Below, piece after piece: positions 43,722 through 53,277 of a DNA stretch of 64,000 nucleotides. The translations under genes and the position numbers were made by a program. This DNA comes from Atopobium sp. ICM42b (GTDB lineage: Bacteria > Actinomycetota > Coriobacteriia > Coriobacteriales > Atopobiaceae), in NCBI GenBank assembly GCA_000564995.1, contig JDFH01000014.1, positions 1-64,000 of the forward strand. The letters run 5' to 3'. The number at the start of each line of letters is the position of its first letter. The first letter of the stretch is position 1. The notes below the pieces were generated by a model, which saw only the letters and a list, made by a program, of their open reading frames with translations, was not told the DNA's origin and searched no databases.

Positions 43722-43825
43722 TTTTGTAGTATTGTTTGTATTTTTTTAGGTATACTAAGTACATCGAATCAGACGCTTTAACTGTTTCAGTTGTGCAATC
43801 AAGCAAAATCGGGAGAGTGGTTTGC

Positions 43826-44683
43826 GTGAAGGTACTTCTTGTTCCAAATTATTCAAGAGAAGTTGCTGTTTCTGGTGCACGTGAACTTGAAGAATGGCTC
43901 TTTGAGCAGGGCTGTGATGTTCAATGGGCACACGATAAAAAGCTATTCCCGGATAAAGTTGTAGATTGTTCTGATTGCCAGCTTGTTATTTCTCTTGGTG
44001 GAGACGGAACGCTTCTGAGGGCCGCCAAAATTGTTGAGTATTCAGAAATTCCAATTTTGGGTATCTCTTATGGTCACCTTGGCTTTTTAACTAGTGCAAC
44101 TCCTCATCAAATGATTGAGATGGTAGCTGATGCTCTTGCTGGAGAGCTTCACGTATCTAGAAGAGCAACACTTGCAATAGAAACAGAGTATGAGCTTCCA
44201 TTTGGAGAAACTTACGTTGAGAAGACCTTCTCGCTCAATGATTTTGCAGTTTCCAGAGGTGGAGCAGGCGATATGGTTGAGTTTACAGTTTCTGTATCAG
44301 GCAACCATATTGATAAGCTTCGCGGTGATGGTTTTGTTGTTAGTACAGCAACTGGATCCACCGGCTATGCTCTTGCTGCTGGTGGCCCTATTGTTACACC
44401 AGAGTTCTCGGGAATGGTTTGCGTGCCAATCGCACCACATACTATTTTGGCTCGTGCATTCCTTACCTCTCCTTCTGATGTGGTTGAAATTACCATGTCA
44501 AAAGATAGGCCGGCGACATGTCACTTCTTCTCTGATGGGCAAAACATTAAGCATCCAGAAGAGGGTGTGGCTACCAAAGCTCGTATTAGCCGTGGACCAG
44601 GAGATATCATTCTGCTTGATAGAAGTGCTGATAGTTTCTATCGTTCAGTTTCTCGTGTATTTTACGGTAAAACTGGTCAGTAA
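43826..44683 (+). CDS. nadK: NAD kinase
   Basis: 285 residues. GGDGTLLRAAK (catalytic Asp), GHLGFLTSATP and STATGSTGYALAAGGPI are the family signatures. It makes NADP from NAD. The GTG at 43826 with GGGAGAG 8 bases upstream is chosen over the first in-frame start at 43736, which precedes the promoter. It is followed by recN after 11 bases, giving an operon under probable LexA control. Confidence 0.93.
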   Translation: MKVLLVPNYSREVAVSGARELEEWLFEQGCDVQWAHDKKLFPDKVVDCSDCQLVISLGGDGTLLRAAKIVEYSEIPILGISYGHLGFLTSATPHQMIEMVADALAGELHVSRRATLAIETEYELPFGETYVEKTFSLNDFAVSRGGAGDMVEFTVSVSGNHIDKLRGDGFVVSTATGSTGYALAAGGPIVTPEFSGMVCVPIAPHTILARAFLTSPSDVVEITMSKDRPATCHFFSDGQNIKHPEEGVATKARISRGPGDIILLDRSADSFYRSVSRVFYGKTGQ

Positions 44684-44694
44684 GCAGGTCATAT

Positions 44695-46326
44695 ATGCTT
44701 GATGAACTTCGCGTGCAAAATGTTGCACTTATTGAAGACGCTTCTCTTGCACCCGCCTCAGGTTTAACTGTTTTAACAGGAGAGACAGGTGCTGGTAAAA
44801 CCGCTCTTTTATCTTCCATTAAGCTCTTAGTAGGAGAGCGTGCGGATGCTTCTGCAGTAAGAGAAGGAACAGACGCTCTTAGGGTTGAGGCACGCTTTTT
44901 TACCTCGCCAGAAGATCAAGAGGGAATTGTAGTCTCTAGAAAAGTCTCTGCTGATGGCAGAGGCAGAGTAGAGATTGATGGCCACATGGCATCAGTTAAA
45001 GAACTGGCCGGAGGTATTGGAACATCAATTGATCTGTGTGGTCAGCATGAGCATCAAAGGCTGCTTGACGTAAAGAACCATGTCAGCATGTTGGACGCAT
45101 GGATTGGATCAGATATTCAATCTTGTCAGACAGAGTATGTAGACGCTCTTCATGCTTACCATGCTGCAGTCGCTGAACTTCAACGAGTTATTGAAGTAAG
45201 CCAGTCTAGCAATGCAAAGATTGATGAAGCGGCATTTCTTGTTCAAAGAATTGATGAGGTCTCTCCTAAAGAAGGAGAGCTAGAAGATCTAGAAGAGCAA
45301 CTTCCTCGGTTTGAACACGCAGAAGCTCTCCTTCAAGCTGCAGGAGGAACACACGAGTTACTCTCAGGTGATGAGGGCGTTATTGATTCTCTCTCTGATG
45401 CAGTTCAGATGCTTCAGAGTGCTGCAACGTTTGATGCTACGCTAGGTAATTATGCAGAGTCTCTTTCAAGCGCACTTATAGAGATTGAGGATGTTTCTTC
45501 AGAGCTCAGAAGCTATGTTGGATCTCTCGATTTTGATGAAGAAGCACTTGAAGAGATGCAAAGTCGTATGGCTCGTCTTCAGGGTCTTATGAGAACGTAC
45601 GGTCCTGGCATGAAAGATGTATTTAAGAAATACCAGGCAGCTCAAAACCTTCTTGAGGTTACAAGAGACACAGAAAAGCTTGTCCGTGAGGCACAGGCAG
45701 AAGTAGATAAAGCAAAAGAAACTCTTACCGTAAAGGCTCAGGCACTTAAAAAGGTTCGTGTTGCTGCAGCTCCAAAACTTTGTGATGCTGTTACTAAGCA
45801 AATGAGTCATCTGCAGATGGGTTCAGCTCAGATTGAATTGAACTTTGAAGATCTTCCTTTTGAGCAGTGGAATAAAGTTGGTTCTACAAAGATTGAGCTT
45901 ATGTACAAGCCTTCAGCTCAGATGACTGCTCGTCCGCTTAGAAAAATTGCCTCTGGTGGTGAGGTTTCTCGCGTCATGCTTGCATGCAAAGTGGTTCTAG
46001 GAGAGTCTGACGTTTGCGATACGCTTGTATTTGATGAGGTTGACGCTGGTGTTGGTGGAGCTACTGCCGTTGCTCTTGCAGAGGTTTTAGCGCAGCTCGC
46101 TAAAACACATCAGGTGATTGTGGTAACTCACCTGCCACAGGTTGCTGTTATGGCCTCTAAACAGTATGTAGTCTCAAAGACAGAAGAACATAATGCGCTC
46201 CCTGTAACTTCTCTTACAGAGGTTTCTGGTACTCAAAGAGAAGAAGAGATTGCACGCATGCTTTCAGGCTCTATAACTGAGGCTTCTTTGGCTCACGCGC
46301 ATGAGCTGCTGTCGGAAGTCCGCTAG
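44695..46326 (+). CDS. recN: DNA repair protein RecN
   Basis: 543 residues. SMC-like ATPase with Walker A TGETGAGKTALL, a long coiled coil (about 150-370), signature KIASGGEVSRVMLA and Walker B DTLVFDEVDAGVGG. It holds DNA ends together during double-strand break repair. The N-terminal MLDELRVQNVALIEDA is canonical. Confidence 0.95.
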   Translation: MLDELRVQNVALIEDASLAPASGLTVLTGETGAGKTALLSSIKLLVGERADASAVREGTDALRVEARFFTSPEDQEGIVVSRKVSADGRGRVEIDGHMASVKELAGGIGTSIDLCGQHEHQRLLDVKNHVSMLDAWIGSDIQSCQTEYVDALHAYHAAVAELQRVIEVSQSSNAKIDEAAFLVQRIDEVSPKEGELEDLEEQLPRFEHAEALLQAAGGTHELLSGDEGVIDSLSDAVQMLQSAATFDATLGNYAESLSSALIEIEDVSSELRSYVGSLDFDEEALEEMQSRMARLQGLMRTYGPGMKDVFKKYQAAQNLLEVTRDTEKLVREAQAEVDKAKETLTVKAQALKKVRVAAAPKLCDAVTKQMSHLQMGSAQIELNFEDLPFEQWNKVGSTKIELMYKPSAQMTARPLRKIASGGEVSRVMLACKVVLGESDVCDTLVFDEVDAGVGGATAVALAEVLAQLAKTHQVIVVTHLPQVAVMASKQYVVSKTEEHNALPVTSLTEVSGTQREEEIARMLSGSITEASLAHAHELLSEVR

Positions 46327-46405
46327 ATTTTTCAGAACTACATGGACATAACAATGTATTTGTTTGGAGATTAAATTTCTCGACACTATGGGCCTTAAAG
46401 CGGAA

Positions 46406-46454
46406 TAATATAAAGACCCGTAGAAATGTAATTGGCTAATCTTACCTACGGGAG
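46406..46454 (+). promoter_or_regulatory. pyrG promoter/leader with possible CTP-sensing start-site switch
   Basis: The -10 TAATAT (46406-46411) is followed by AAAGA then CCCG (46417-46420), so positions 6-8 after the -10 are C and position 9 is G. CCCGTAG (46417-46423) pairs perfectly with CTACGGG (46446-46452), which includes the start of the ribosome site GGGAG (46450-46454). GTAA/TTAC extends the stem. In E. coli pyrC and pyrD, starting at C under high CTP allows exactly such a hairpin to hide the ribosome site, while starting at G avoids it. The -35 is weak. Confidence 0.5.
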
Positions 46455-46460
46455 TAATCC

Positions 46461-48110
46461 ATGACCAAGCACATATTTGTAACAGGTGGCGTTGTTTCCT
46501 CTCTTGGAAAAGGAATCACTGCTGCATCTCTCGGCCGACTTCTTAAGGCTCGTGGCTATAAGGTCATGATGCAAAAAGCTGACCCATATCTCAATGTTGA
46601 CCCAGGTACTATGAGTCCTTTCCAGCATGGTGAGGTTTTTGTCACTGAGGACGGTAAAGAGACTGACCTTGACCTTGGTCATTATGAGCGCTTTATTGAC
46701 GAGAATCTTACCAGGGAGTCCAACTTCACCACTGGTCTTATTTACCAGTCTTTGATTCAGCGCGAGCGTGCTGGAGACTTCCTTGGTGGTACAGTCCAGG
46801 TTATTCCTCATGTAACCGATGCAATTAAAGCTCGTTTTGCCCGCATTGAGGAGGTTACTAACGCAGATGTAGTCATCACAGAGCTTGGTGGCACCATTGG
46901 CGATATTGAGTCTCAGCCTTTTGTTGAGGCAATTCGCCAGTTTAGAAAAGAGCGTGGCGCAAGCAACGTTGCTATTATTCACGTAAGTCTTGTTCCTTAT
47001 ATTGCTGCTGCTCATGAGGTCAAGACTAAGCCTACGCAGCACTCCGTAAAAGAGCTTCGTTCCCTTGGTATTCAGCCAGACTTTATCGTCTGCCGTTCTA
47101 GCCATTCTGTGGATGAATCTATTCGCGAGAAAATCGCTAATTTCTGCGACGTCGATGCGGATTGCGTTTTTGAAAATAACGATTTGCCTTCAATTTACGA
47201 TGTTCCAGCACATCTGGCAGCACAGGGATTTGACAAGAAGGTACTTGAGCGTCTTGGTCTTGAAGTTCGTCCAAGTGATCTTGGCAGCTGGGAAGCATTT
47301 ACTACTGCTATGCATAAGGCAAATGCTCTTGAAGACGCAACAAGAATTTATGTTGTCGGCAAGTATACGCAGCTTCCTGATGCCTACCTTTCTGTTATTG
47401 AGGCACTTCACCACTCTGGTATTTTCTATGGCAGGCACGTTGATATCCGCCTGGTAAACGGTGAAGAGCTGACAGAAGAAGACGTAGAGCAGGAGCTTGC
47501 TGGTGCAGATGGCATTTTGGTTCCTGGCGGCTTTGGTCTTCGCGGCGTAGAGGGTAAGATGGTTGCTATTCGTCGTGCTCGTGAGCTCAAGATTCCTTAC
47601 CTTGGTGTTTGCCTTGGTATGCAGATGGCTGTTACTGAGTTTGCTCGTGACGTCTGCGGCATGGAGGGTGCAAATTCAGCAGAGTTTGGTCCAGATACTC
47701 CATACCCTGTCATTGATCTTATGCCTGATCAGGAGGATATTACTGACAAGGGCGGCACTATGCGCCTTGGTTCTTATCCTTGCAAGGTTGTTGAGGGAAC
47801 TCTTGCACACGAGGCATATGGCAACAATTTGGTTTACGAGCGTCATCGTCACCGCTATGAGGTAAGCAACGTATTCCGTAATCAGCTTGTTGAGGCCGGT
47901 TTGGTAGTTTCTGGTGTTTCTCCAGATGACCGCCTTGTAGAGATGATTGAGCTTCCAGAGTCTGTTCACCCTTGGTTTGTTGCAAGTCAGGCACACCCAG
48001 AGTTCAAGAGCCGTCCAACTCATCCTGCACCTTTGTTCCGTGAGTTTGCACGTGCAGCAATCGCTCATCATGAGGGTGTTGACCGTCATGATGTAAACCA
48101 GTCTCTCTAA
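46461..48110 (+). CDS. pyrG: CTP synthase
   Basis: 549 residues. An amidoligase domain ([33 protein letters not shown], then [11 protein letters not shown]) precedes a class I glutaminase domain with nucleophile Cys in LGVCLGMQ and His/Glu in [11 protein letters not shown]. It converts UTP to CTP using glutamine. The leader hairpin suggests pyrimidine feedback on translation. Confidence 0.96.
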   Translation: MTKHIFVTGGVVSSLGKGITAASLGRLLKARGYKVMMQKADPYLNVDPGTMSPFQHGEVFVTEDGKETDLDLGHYERFIDENLTRESNFTTGLIYQSLIQRERAGDFLGGTVQVIPHVTDAIKARFARIEEVTNADVVITELGGTIGDIESQPFVEAIRQFRKERGASNVAIIHVSLVPYIAAAHEVKTKPTQHSVKELRSLGIQPDFIVCRSSHSVDESIREKIANFCDVDADCVFENNDLPSIYDVPAHLAAQGFDKKVLERLGLEVRPSDLGSWEAFTTAMHKANALEDATRIYVVGKYTQLPDAYLSVIEALHHSGIFYGRHVDIRLVNGEELTEEDVEQELAGADGILVPGGFGLRGVEGKMVAIRRARELKIPYLGVCLGMQMAVTEFARDVCGMEGANSAEFGPDTPYPVIDLMPDQEDITDKGGTMRLGSYPCKVVEGTLAHEAYGNNLVYERHRHRYEVSNVFRNQLVEAGLVVSGVSPDDRLVEMIELPESVHPWFVASQAHPEFKSRPTHPAPLFREFARAAIAHHEGVDRHDVNQSL

Positions 48111-48138
48111 GCAGAATTTTTACTAAGGAAGAATACTT

Positions 48139-49047
48139 ATGGACCTCGCTCAGGCGCGTACAGAATTTTTAGCGTACGTTGCTGTTGAGCGAGGTCTTTC
48201 TGTAAATACGCTTGATGCCTATACCAGAGATTTAGAGGGTTATTTGCTTTGGCTGAATGGCAAAAAGATTACTTTGCCCAACCAGGTGACTCGCTCCGAT
48301 GTTGAAGAGTACATAGGCTCTCTTAGAGATTTAGGTATGGCTCCAGCTTCGGTTGAGCGCCACACTGCGGCACTTAGAAACTTTCACAAGTTTATGGCTG
48401 TTGAGCAAATTTGTGAGTCATCTCCAGCAGAAGATTTACCTACCGCAGCAAGAATTCAAAGGCTTCCTGATGTTATTTCTCAAGAGAAGGCAGAAGAGCT
48501 GCTTGATCAGCCGTTCTCTAATTCGCCTCTAGGCATTCGCGATAGAGCCATACTTGAGTTGCTGTATGGGTGTGGGCTTCGTGTGTCTGAGCTTTGCGAT
48601 CTTGAGGTTCGAGGTGTCCTTCTAGAAGATGAGCTCTTACGCGTTTTTGGTAAGGGCTCTAAAGAACGTGTAGTTCCTGTATTAGGCTCTGCGCATCGCG
48701 CGCTTAAAACATACCTTTATGAGGCTCGCTCGCTTTTGCTTAAGCACGGTCAGGTGTCTGAGGTGTTTGTAAATGCCAGAGGTGGACGCATTTCTCGCCA
48801 GTCGGTGCATAAATTAGTGGCAAATTACGGCAGGGTAGTGGGAATTGAGGGTTTGCACCCTCACACGCTGCGCCACAGTTTTGCCACACATCTTCTAGAA
48901 GGCGGCGCTGATCTTCGCTCGGTGCAGGAGCTTTTGGGACATGTTGATATTTCAACTACACAGCTCTATACGCACGTAGATAGGTCTCACATTAGAGATG
49001 TATATCTTGAGGCTCACCCAAGAGCTCATGTTCGTACGGACAAATAG
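48139..49047 (+). CDS. xerD: Tyrosine recombinase XerD
   Basis: 302 residues. A SAM-like N-terminal core-binding domain (1-90) precedes a catalytic domain with Arg in GLRVSELCDL, Lys in FGKGSKERVVP, HTLRHSFATHLL (His/Arg), GHVDIS (His) and Tyr in TQLYTHV. It resolves chromosome dimers at dif. AAGGAAG precedes the ATG. It is chosen as XerD over XerC from overall similarity, not certain. Confidence 0.88.
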   Translation: MDLAQARTEFLAYVAVERGLSVNTLDAYTRDLEGYLLWLNGKKITLPNQVTRSDVEEYIGSLRDLGMAPASVERHTAALRNFHKFMAVEQICESSPAEDLPTAARIQRLPDVISQEKAEELLDQPFSNSPLGIRDRAILELLYGCGLRVSELCDLEVRGVLLEDELLRVFGKGSKERVVPVLGSAHRALKTYLYEARSLLLKHGQVSEVFVNARGGRISRQSVHKLVANYGRVVGIEGLHPHTLRHSFATHLLEGGADLRSVQELLGHVDISTTQLYTHVDRSHIRDVYLEAHPRAHVRTDK

Positions 49048-49070
49048 ACGAGCTTGATGCTAGCTTGGCT

Positions 49071-49114
49071 CGCGTTTGACCCGCGCTTCAATCGCGCTTG
49101 ACTTGCGCTTGACG
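49071..49114. repeat. Four degenerate 11-bp tandem repeats
   Basis: CGCGTTTGACC, CGCGCTTCAAT, CGCGCTTGACT and TGCGCTTGACG follow one another directly. A looser AGCTTG-type pair precedes them (49051-49070). The 11-bp period matches one helical turn. They lie 24 bases after the xerD stop. Confidence 0.65.
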
Positions 49115-49280
49115 CAATCGCGGAGCAAGTGTGGGATAGGTGTGGGGCAAAGTGGTGACTGCGTAAAAGCAGAGCAAAGGCTTTGTCAGAGCAACGTGTG
49201 ATTTTCGCCACGAGTTCACCACAATTTCCTCAAAAATTATTACGACATAAAAAATTTAATAAATCGAGCTTAAGGCTAAG

Positions 49281-49312
49281 AAAATCCGTTCTTTTGTAGT
49301 TCGGATTTTTTT
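49281..49312 (+). terminator. Rho-independent terminator between xerD and mraZ
   Basis: AAAATCCG pairs with CGGATTTT and is followed by further T residues. Confidence 0.75.
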
Positions 49313-49390
49313 AAACACTACATATTGTGGTCTTGCTCTATCAATTCTCATCTTTGTTAAACCCCAGCTAGACCATAAGAAAAATACTTG

Positions 49391-49440
49391 GTGTTGGAAA
49401 GTGTTTTCTAGTGTGTGTAAGTGTCGGAATGAGTTATATT
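49391..49440 (+). promoter_or_regulatory. mraZ promoter with four 10-bp MraZ-box-like direct repeats
   Basis: GTGT occurs at exactly 49391, 49401, 49411 and 49421, giving four direct repeats of 10 bp that overlap the expected -35 region of a promoter with TATATT at 49435-49440. MraZ is known to bind direct repeats of a short GTGG/TGGG word at 10-bp period upstream of its own gene, so autoregulation of the division cluster is likely. Here the word is GTGT rather than GTGGG. Confidence 0.7.
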
Positions 49441-49541
49441 TATTTCACGTTCAATCGACGGACTATGCCCAAGCGTTGCCGCGCACACACAACACAAACA
49501 CAGCCCGCGCGGCAAGGGGCGCCAACGTGAAAGGGGGAGAC

Positions 49542-49976
49542 ATGCTTACTGGTCAGTATCAGCGTTCGCTGGACTCCAAGATTCGCGTGACTCTTCCTGC
49601 ACCTCAGCGCAAGCAGCTTGGAGATGTTGTCATCTTGCTCCGTCGACAGGACGCGCTTTACGGCTACTCACCTGAGGCGTACGAGGCTTGGATTGCAAGT
49701 CTGAACCTCAACCCAAGGAACCGCGACGACGTCACAGCACTTCGTATGCTGAACGCAGCAGCAACAACCGTCGACATTGACTCGGCCGGCCGCGTTGCTC
49801 TGGGAAAGATTGACGAGTCCGATCCACAGGCTAGGGAGAAGCTCCAGCTTGACCGCGACGTCACCATTGTCGGTAACGGCGACCACTTTGAGATTTGGAA
49901 CACCAACAAGTGGAACAGCCTCTTCTCGGCAGATGACCGCGTTGCAACGCTCGAGGACCTCATCTTTGGCGCCTAG
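49542..49976 (+). CDS. mraZ: Transcriptional regulator MraZ
   Basis: 144 residues. Two SpoVT/AbrB-type halves carry the DxxxR-type motifs DSKIRVTLP and DSAGRVALG. It represses the dcw cluster by binding repeats at its own promoter. ATG 49542 follows AGGGGGAG; the open frame upstream contains the promoter repeats and is not coding. It is the first gene of a 13-gene run to ftsZ. Confidence 0.93.
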   Translation: MLTGQYQRSLDSKIRVTLPAPQRKQLGDVVILLRRQDALYGYSPEAYEAWIASLNLNPRNRDDVTALRMLNAAATTVDIDSAGRVALGKIDESDPQAREKLQLDRDVTIVGNGDHFEIWNTNKWNSLFSADDRVATLEDLIFGA

Positions 49977-49991
49977 TGAGGCGAGAAGATC

Positions 49992-50975
49992 GTGAAGGTA
50001 GAAGACGGTAACTTGAAAGTCGAATATCGGCACCAACCAGTAATGCTTGCAGAAGTGCTGCGCGAGCTGGACCCCAAGCCAGGTGAAGTTGTTTGCGACT
50101 GCACCTTGGGAGGAGCGGGCCACACCGTAGAGATGGCAAAGCTGATTGCTCCAGACGGTCTTTCCATTGGAATTGACCAGGACGCAATGGCTCATCAAGC
50201 AGCAGCTGCTCGCCTGAAGCAAGAAGTACCAAACGCGGAGTTTTTACCGCTTAAGGGAAACTTTGGCGACCTCGATGAACTTCTCGTCTCCGCAGAAGTC
50301 CCCGGAGTTGACTGTTTCCTCTTTGACATTGGTGTTTCTTCTCCTCAGCTTGATATCCCAGAGCGAGGCTTTTCGTACCACGAAGATGCCCCGTTGGATA
50401 TGCGAATGGACCCGGGCAAACAAACTCCAACTGCACAAGAGGTCATCAACACCTACAACGAAGCCGACCTCGCCCGAATCCTTCGAATTTACGGAGACGA
50501 GAAATTTGCCTCACGCATTGCACGACGCATTGTACAAACGCGAGAAAAGCGTCCCATCCAAACGACGCTTGAGCTTGTTGAGGTAATCAAGGCGGCAATT
50601 CCTGCAGCAGCGCGTCGTCACGGCGGACATCCCGCCAGAAAGACGTTCCAAGCACTTCGTATTGAAGTAAACCACGAGCTTGAGGTTTTGGAGCGCGGAC
50701 TACGCTCTGCAATTGCCTGGGCTAATCCAGGAGGCAGGATTTGCGTTATCTCGTACCACTCGCTTGAAGATCGCATTGTCAAGCACGTGTTCTCCGAGCT
50801 CAGTCAAGGTTGTATCTGCCCGCCAGACCTTCCGGTTTGTATGTGCGGTCAAGTGCCGATAGTTGACGTGATTACGCGCAAACCTCTTGTGGCCACTCCA
50901 GAAGAGATAGAGCGCAACCCAAGGGCGAGAAGCGCCCTGATGAGGGTAGCGGTTAAACGCGACCCAGAGAAATGA
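49992..50975 (+). CDS. rsmH: 16S rRNA m4C1402 methyltransferase RsmH
   Basis: 327 residues. HQPVMLAEVLREL, the SAM motif DCTLGGAGHT, FLFDIGVSSPQLD, DAPLDMRMDPGK and SYHSLEDRIVKH are diagnostic. GTG start at 49992 with GAGAAG upstream. A TTCTCGCC-family octamer (49980-49987) overlaps this ribosome site region. Confidence 0.95.
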   Translation: MKVEDGNLKVEYRHQPVMLAEVLRELDPKPGEVVCDCTLGGAGHTVEMAKLIAPDGLSIGIDQDAMAHQAAAARLKQEVPNAEFLPLKGNFGDLDELLVSAEVPGVDCFLFDIGVSSPQLDIPERGFSYHEDAPLDMRMDPGKQTPTAQEVINTYNEADLARILRIYGDEKFASRIARRIVQTREKRPIQTTLELVEVIKAAIPAAARRHGGHPARKTFQALRIEVNHELEVLERGLRSAIAWANPGGRICVISYHSLEDRIVKHVFSELSQGCICPPDLPVCMCGQVPIVDVITRKPLVATPEEIERNPRARSALMRVAVKRDPEK

Positions 50976-51033
50976 AGTACCCCATAGCACTTGTTGCTTG
51001 TTGTTAAGAAGTTTTTGAAGGGATTGAAGTTTA

Positions 51034-51453
51034 ATGGCACGTTACGGATCAGAAGCTGTAGCACGCGCAATTCAGTTTGAGCATGAGTACGCTCCTGAAC
51101 AGAGCACTCGCACATCTTTTGAGGTTGTCCCTGGTGGTGGCCTTGATGCTGATGCTCGTCGTGGCGTAAGCAGCCAGTTCATCCAGCGTGTCAAGCTTAT
51201 TGCTGTTGCTGCAGCACTCTTCCTGACACTTGGTGTTGTCCGTATTGGCATCTCTACCGCTACGGTTTCTACTCTTCAGGCTAATAACGTCATCAGAAAT
51301 GAAATGCGCGCAACAACTGCAACTAACGATTCCCTGCGCGTTTCTCGCTCTCTGCTTGCAAGCACTACGCGCATTGAGCGCATTGCTACTCAGAATTATG
51401 GTATGACTCTTGAGACAAATCGTCCTGTTGTAGATGTAAGCAACAACGCTTAG
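51034..51453 (+). CDS. ftsL: Cell division protein FtsL-like
   Basis: 139 residues. A cytoplasmic N-terminus of about 50 residues and a membrane helix (about 52-73) precede a short extracytoplasmic coiled coil. The sequence is poorly conserved, as is normal for FtsL; position between rsmH and ftsI decides the call. It would form a complex with FtsQ and FtsB to activate FtsWI. Confidence 0.75.
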   Translation: MARYGSEAVARAIQFEHEYAPEQSTRTSFEVVPGGGLDADARRGVSSQFIQRVKLIAVAAALFLTLGVVRIGISTATVSTLQANNVIRNEMRATTATNDSLRVSRSLLASTTRIERIATQNYGMTLETNRPVVDVSNNA

Positions 51454-51469
51454 GCGTAAAATATACGTT

Positions 51470-53269
51470 GTGAGTACGCAGAATCGACATACTCGCGCAT
51501 CGCGCAGAAAAACTCCTGAGGCCTCGTACGACGAGGCCTCTCGTGTGCATTTTCGTGGTCATCGTGGTAGCAGCGGTGGCTCGGATGGTGTTGGCCCTGA
51601 AGGTAGACTCCGTCGCGTAGCAGCTGCTATGGCCATTATGGTGGCAATTGTTGTTCTTAGGCTTGCTTGGCTGCAAATCTTTACGGCAGCAGATCTTGCA
51701 AAGGGCGCCGAGAATAACCGCACCAACGATATTGTCTTGCACGCTCGTCGCGGTACCATTTACGACCGCAACGGCAATGTCTTAGCCATGAGCGTTGACT
51801 GCAAAGACATCTATGCCAATCCTTCAGAGATTAAAGACGCAAGCTCCGTAGCTCAGGTTTTTGCCTCGCTCTTAGGCGGAAGCCCTTCAGACTACCTTGG
51901 AGACCTGCAGCAAGACACCACCTTTGTCTACGTGCGTCGTCGTGTTGACACTGATACTGCTTCTAAGATTGAAAAAGCACTTGACGAGAAAAACCTCAAG
52001 GGCGTCTATTTTGTTAATAACACCAAGCGTGTTTATCCATACGGCAACGTTGGCGTTCAGATTCTAGGCTTTGTAAACGCTGATAATGAGGGCGCTTCTG
52101 GCCTGGAGTATTACTACAACGATATCCTTGCGGGCACTAACGGCCACATGATTGTTGAGACCGGTGCTGGTGGTACGCCAATTGCGGGCGGTACTTCAAA
52201 CATCACTGAGGCACAAAACGGCCAGGATATTGTTCTTTCCATTGATATTGAGCTGCAGAAGAAGGCAGAAGAGCAGCTGACTGCTGCAGTAAAAGACATT
52301 GAGGCCCAGCAGGGTGGCTCAATCATGGCTATGAATCCTCGTACCGGAGAGATTTATGCCGCAGCTTCATACCCTCTGCCAGATTTTAAGAGCGATAACG
52401 GCGTTGACTACGAATCTCTCAACCTCAAGCTTGTCTCAAGTATCTATGAGCCAGGCTCCGTATTTAAGGTAATTACTACCTCAATTGGTATAGATGACAA
52501 CCTCTTTGGTCCAAATTCAACCTTCAATATCCCAACCGAGCTCAAAGTTGGCGATAACAAGGTTACCGACGACGATTGGCGTACCAGCGCCATGGACATG
52601 AGCGTAAGAGAGATGCTCAGGCGTTCCTCTAACGTTGGTATGGCCTTCCTCGAGACACAGCTCATAGGTGATGAACGCTTTGCGGCAGGAATTGACAAGT
52701 TCGGCATTGGACACGCCACAGGCATTGACTTCCCAGGTGAGGCTACAGGAATTGTTCGCTCTCTGGACGAATACGAGGGTCCAACTGGCGGAAACATGGC
52801 GTTTGGTCAGGGCCTTGCAATTCCATTTATCCAGGTTATTCGAGCGTACACCGCTGTTGCCAATAAGGGAACTATGGTGACTCCGCACTTTATGGTTTCA
52901 AAGGGCGGCCAAGAGGTTACCTGGCCTACTAAAGACGTTATTTCTGCTTCCACAGCTTCAGCCGAGCTTGACATGATGACTACTGTTGTCAAAGAAGGCA
53001 CCGGTGTTCGCGCAGGTATCTATGGCTACACTGTTGCTGGTAAAACAGGTACCGGCCAGCAGGTTGTGGAAGAAACCGGCTCGTACGGCGAGAATTCCGG
53101 TTTTGTTGCCTCTTTCTGCGGTATTGTAAATCCTTCAGAATCTGATTTGATGGTTTACGTTGGACTTAACGATACTCACCAACTTGCATCGCAATCTGCC
53201 GCTGTGGTCTTCTCGCAATTTGCAAAAGACGCAGCTACACGCCTTAATATTCAACCAATCAATAACTAG
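51470..53269 (+). CDS. ftsI: Penicillin-binding protein, FtsI/PBP3 type
   Basis: 599 residues. A membrane anchor (about 46-66), PBP dimerisation domain (about 85-255) and transpeptidase domain carry the active-site motifs SVFK (YEPGSVFK), SSN (RRSSNVG) and KTGT (VAGKTGTGQ). It crosslinks septal peptidoglycan. There is no PASTA domain. GTG start at 51470. murE, which often follows ftsI, is absent here; murF follows directly. Confidence 0.93.
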   Translation: MSTQNRHTRASRRKTPEASYDEASRVHFRGHRGSSGGSDGVGPEGRLRRVAAAMAIMVAIVVLRLAWLQIFTAADLAKGAENNRTNDIVLHARRGTIYDRNGNVLAMSVDCKDIYANPSEIKDASSVAQVFASLLGGSPSDYLGDLQQDTTFVYVRRRVDTDTASKIEKALDEKNLKGVYFVNNTKRVYPYGNVGVQILGFVNADNEGASGLEYYYNDILAGTNGHMIVETGAGGTPIAGGTSNITEAQNGQDIVLSIDIELQKKAEEQLTAAVKDIEAQQGGSIMAMNPRTGEIYAAASYPLPDFKSDNGVDYESLNLKLVSSIYEPGSVFKVITTSIGIDDNLFGPNSTFNIPTELKVGDNKVTDDDWRTSAMDMSVREMLRRSSNVGMAFLETQLIGDERFAAGIDKFGIGHATGIDFPGEATGIVRSLDEYEGPTGGNMAFGQGLAIPFIQVIRAYTAVANKGTMVTPHFMVSKGGQEVTWPTKDVISASTASAELDMMTTVVKEGTGVRAGIYGYTVAGKTGTGQQVVEETGSYGENSGFVASFCGIVNPSESDLMVYVGLNDTHQLASQSAAVVFSQFAKDAATRLNIQPINN

Positions 53270-53277
53270 GAGAGCTC

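Larger units (their letters stand above)
49048..49541 (+). other. Intergenic region xerD-mraZ
   Basis: 494 bp without a gene. In order it holds degenerate 11-bp tandem repeats (49071-49114), a terminator (49281-49312), four 10-bp GTGT repeats (49391-49430), a TATATT -10 (49435-49440) and an approximately 95-base leader with ACACAACACAAACACAG runs before the mraZ ribosome site. Confidence 0.6.

Noticed and set aside
49401..49541. Upstream extension of mraZ from an earlier in-frame start
   Set aside because: The extension covers the GTGT repeats and promoter; the canonical MraZ N-terminus begins at 49542 behind a strong ribosome site.
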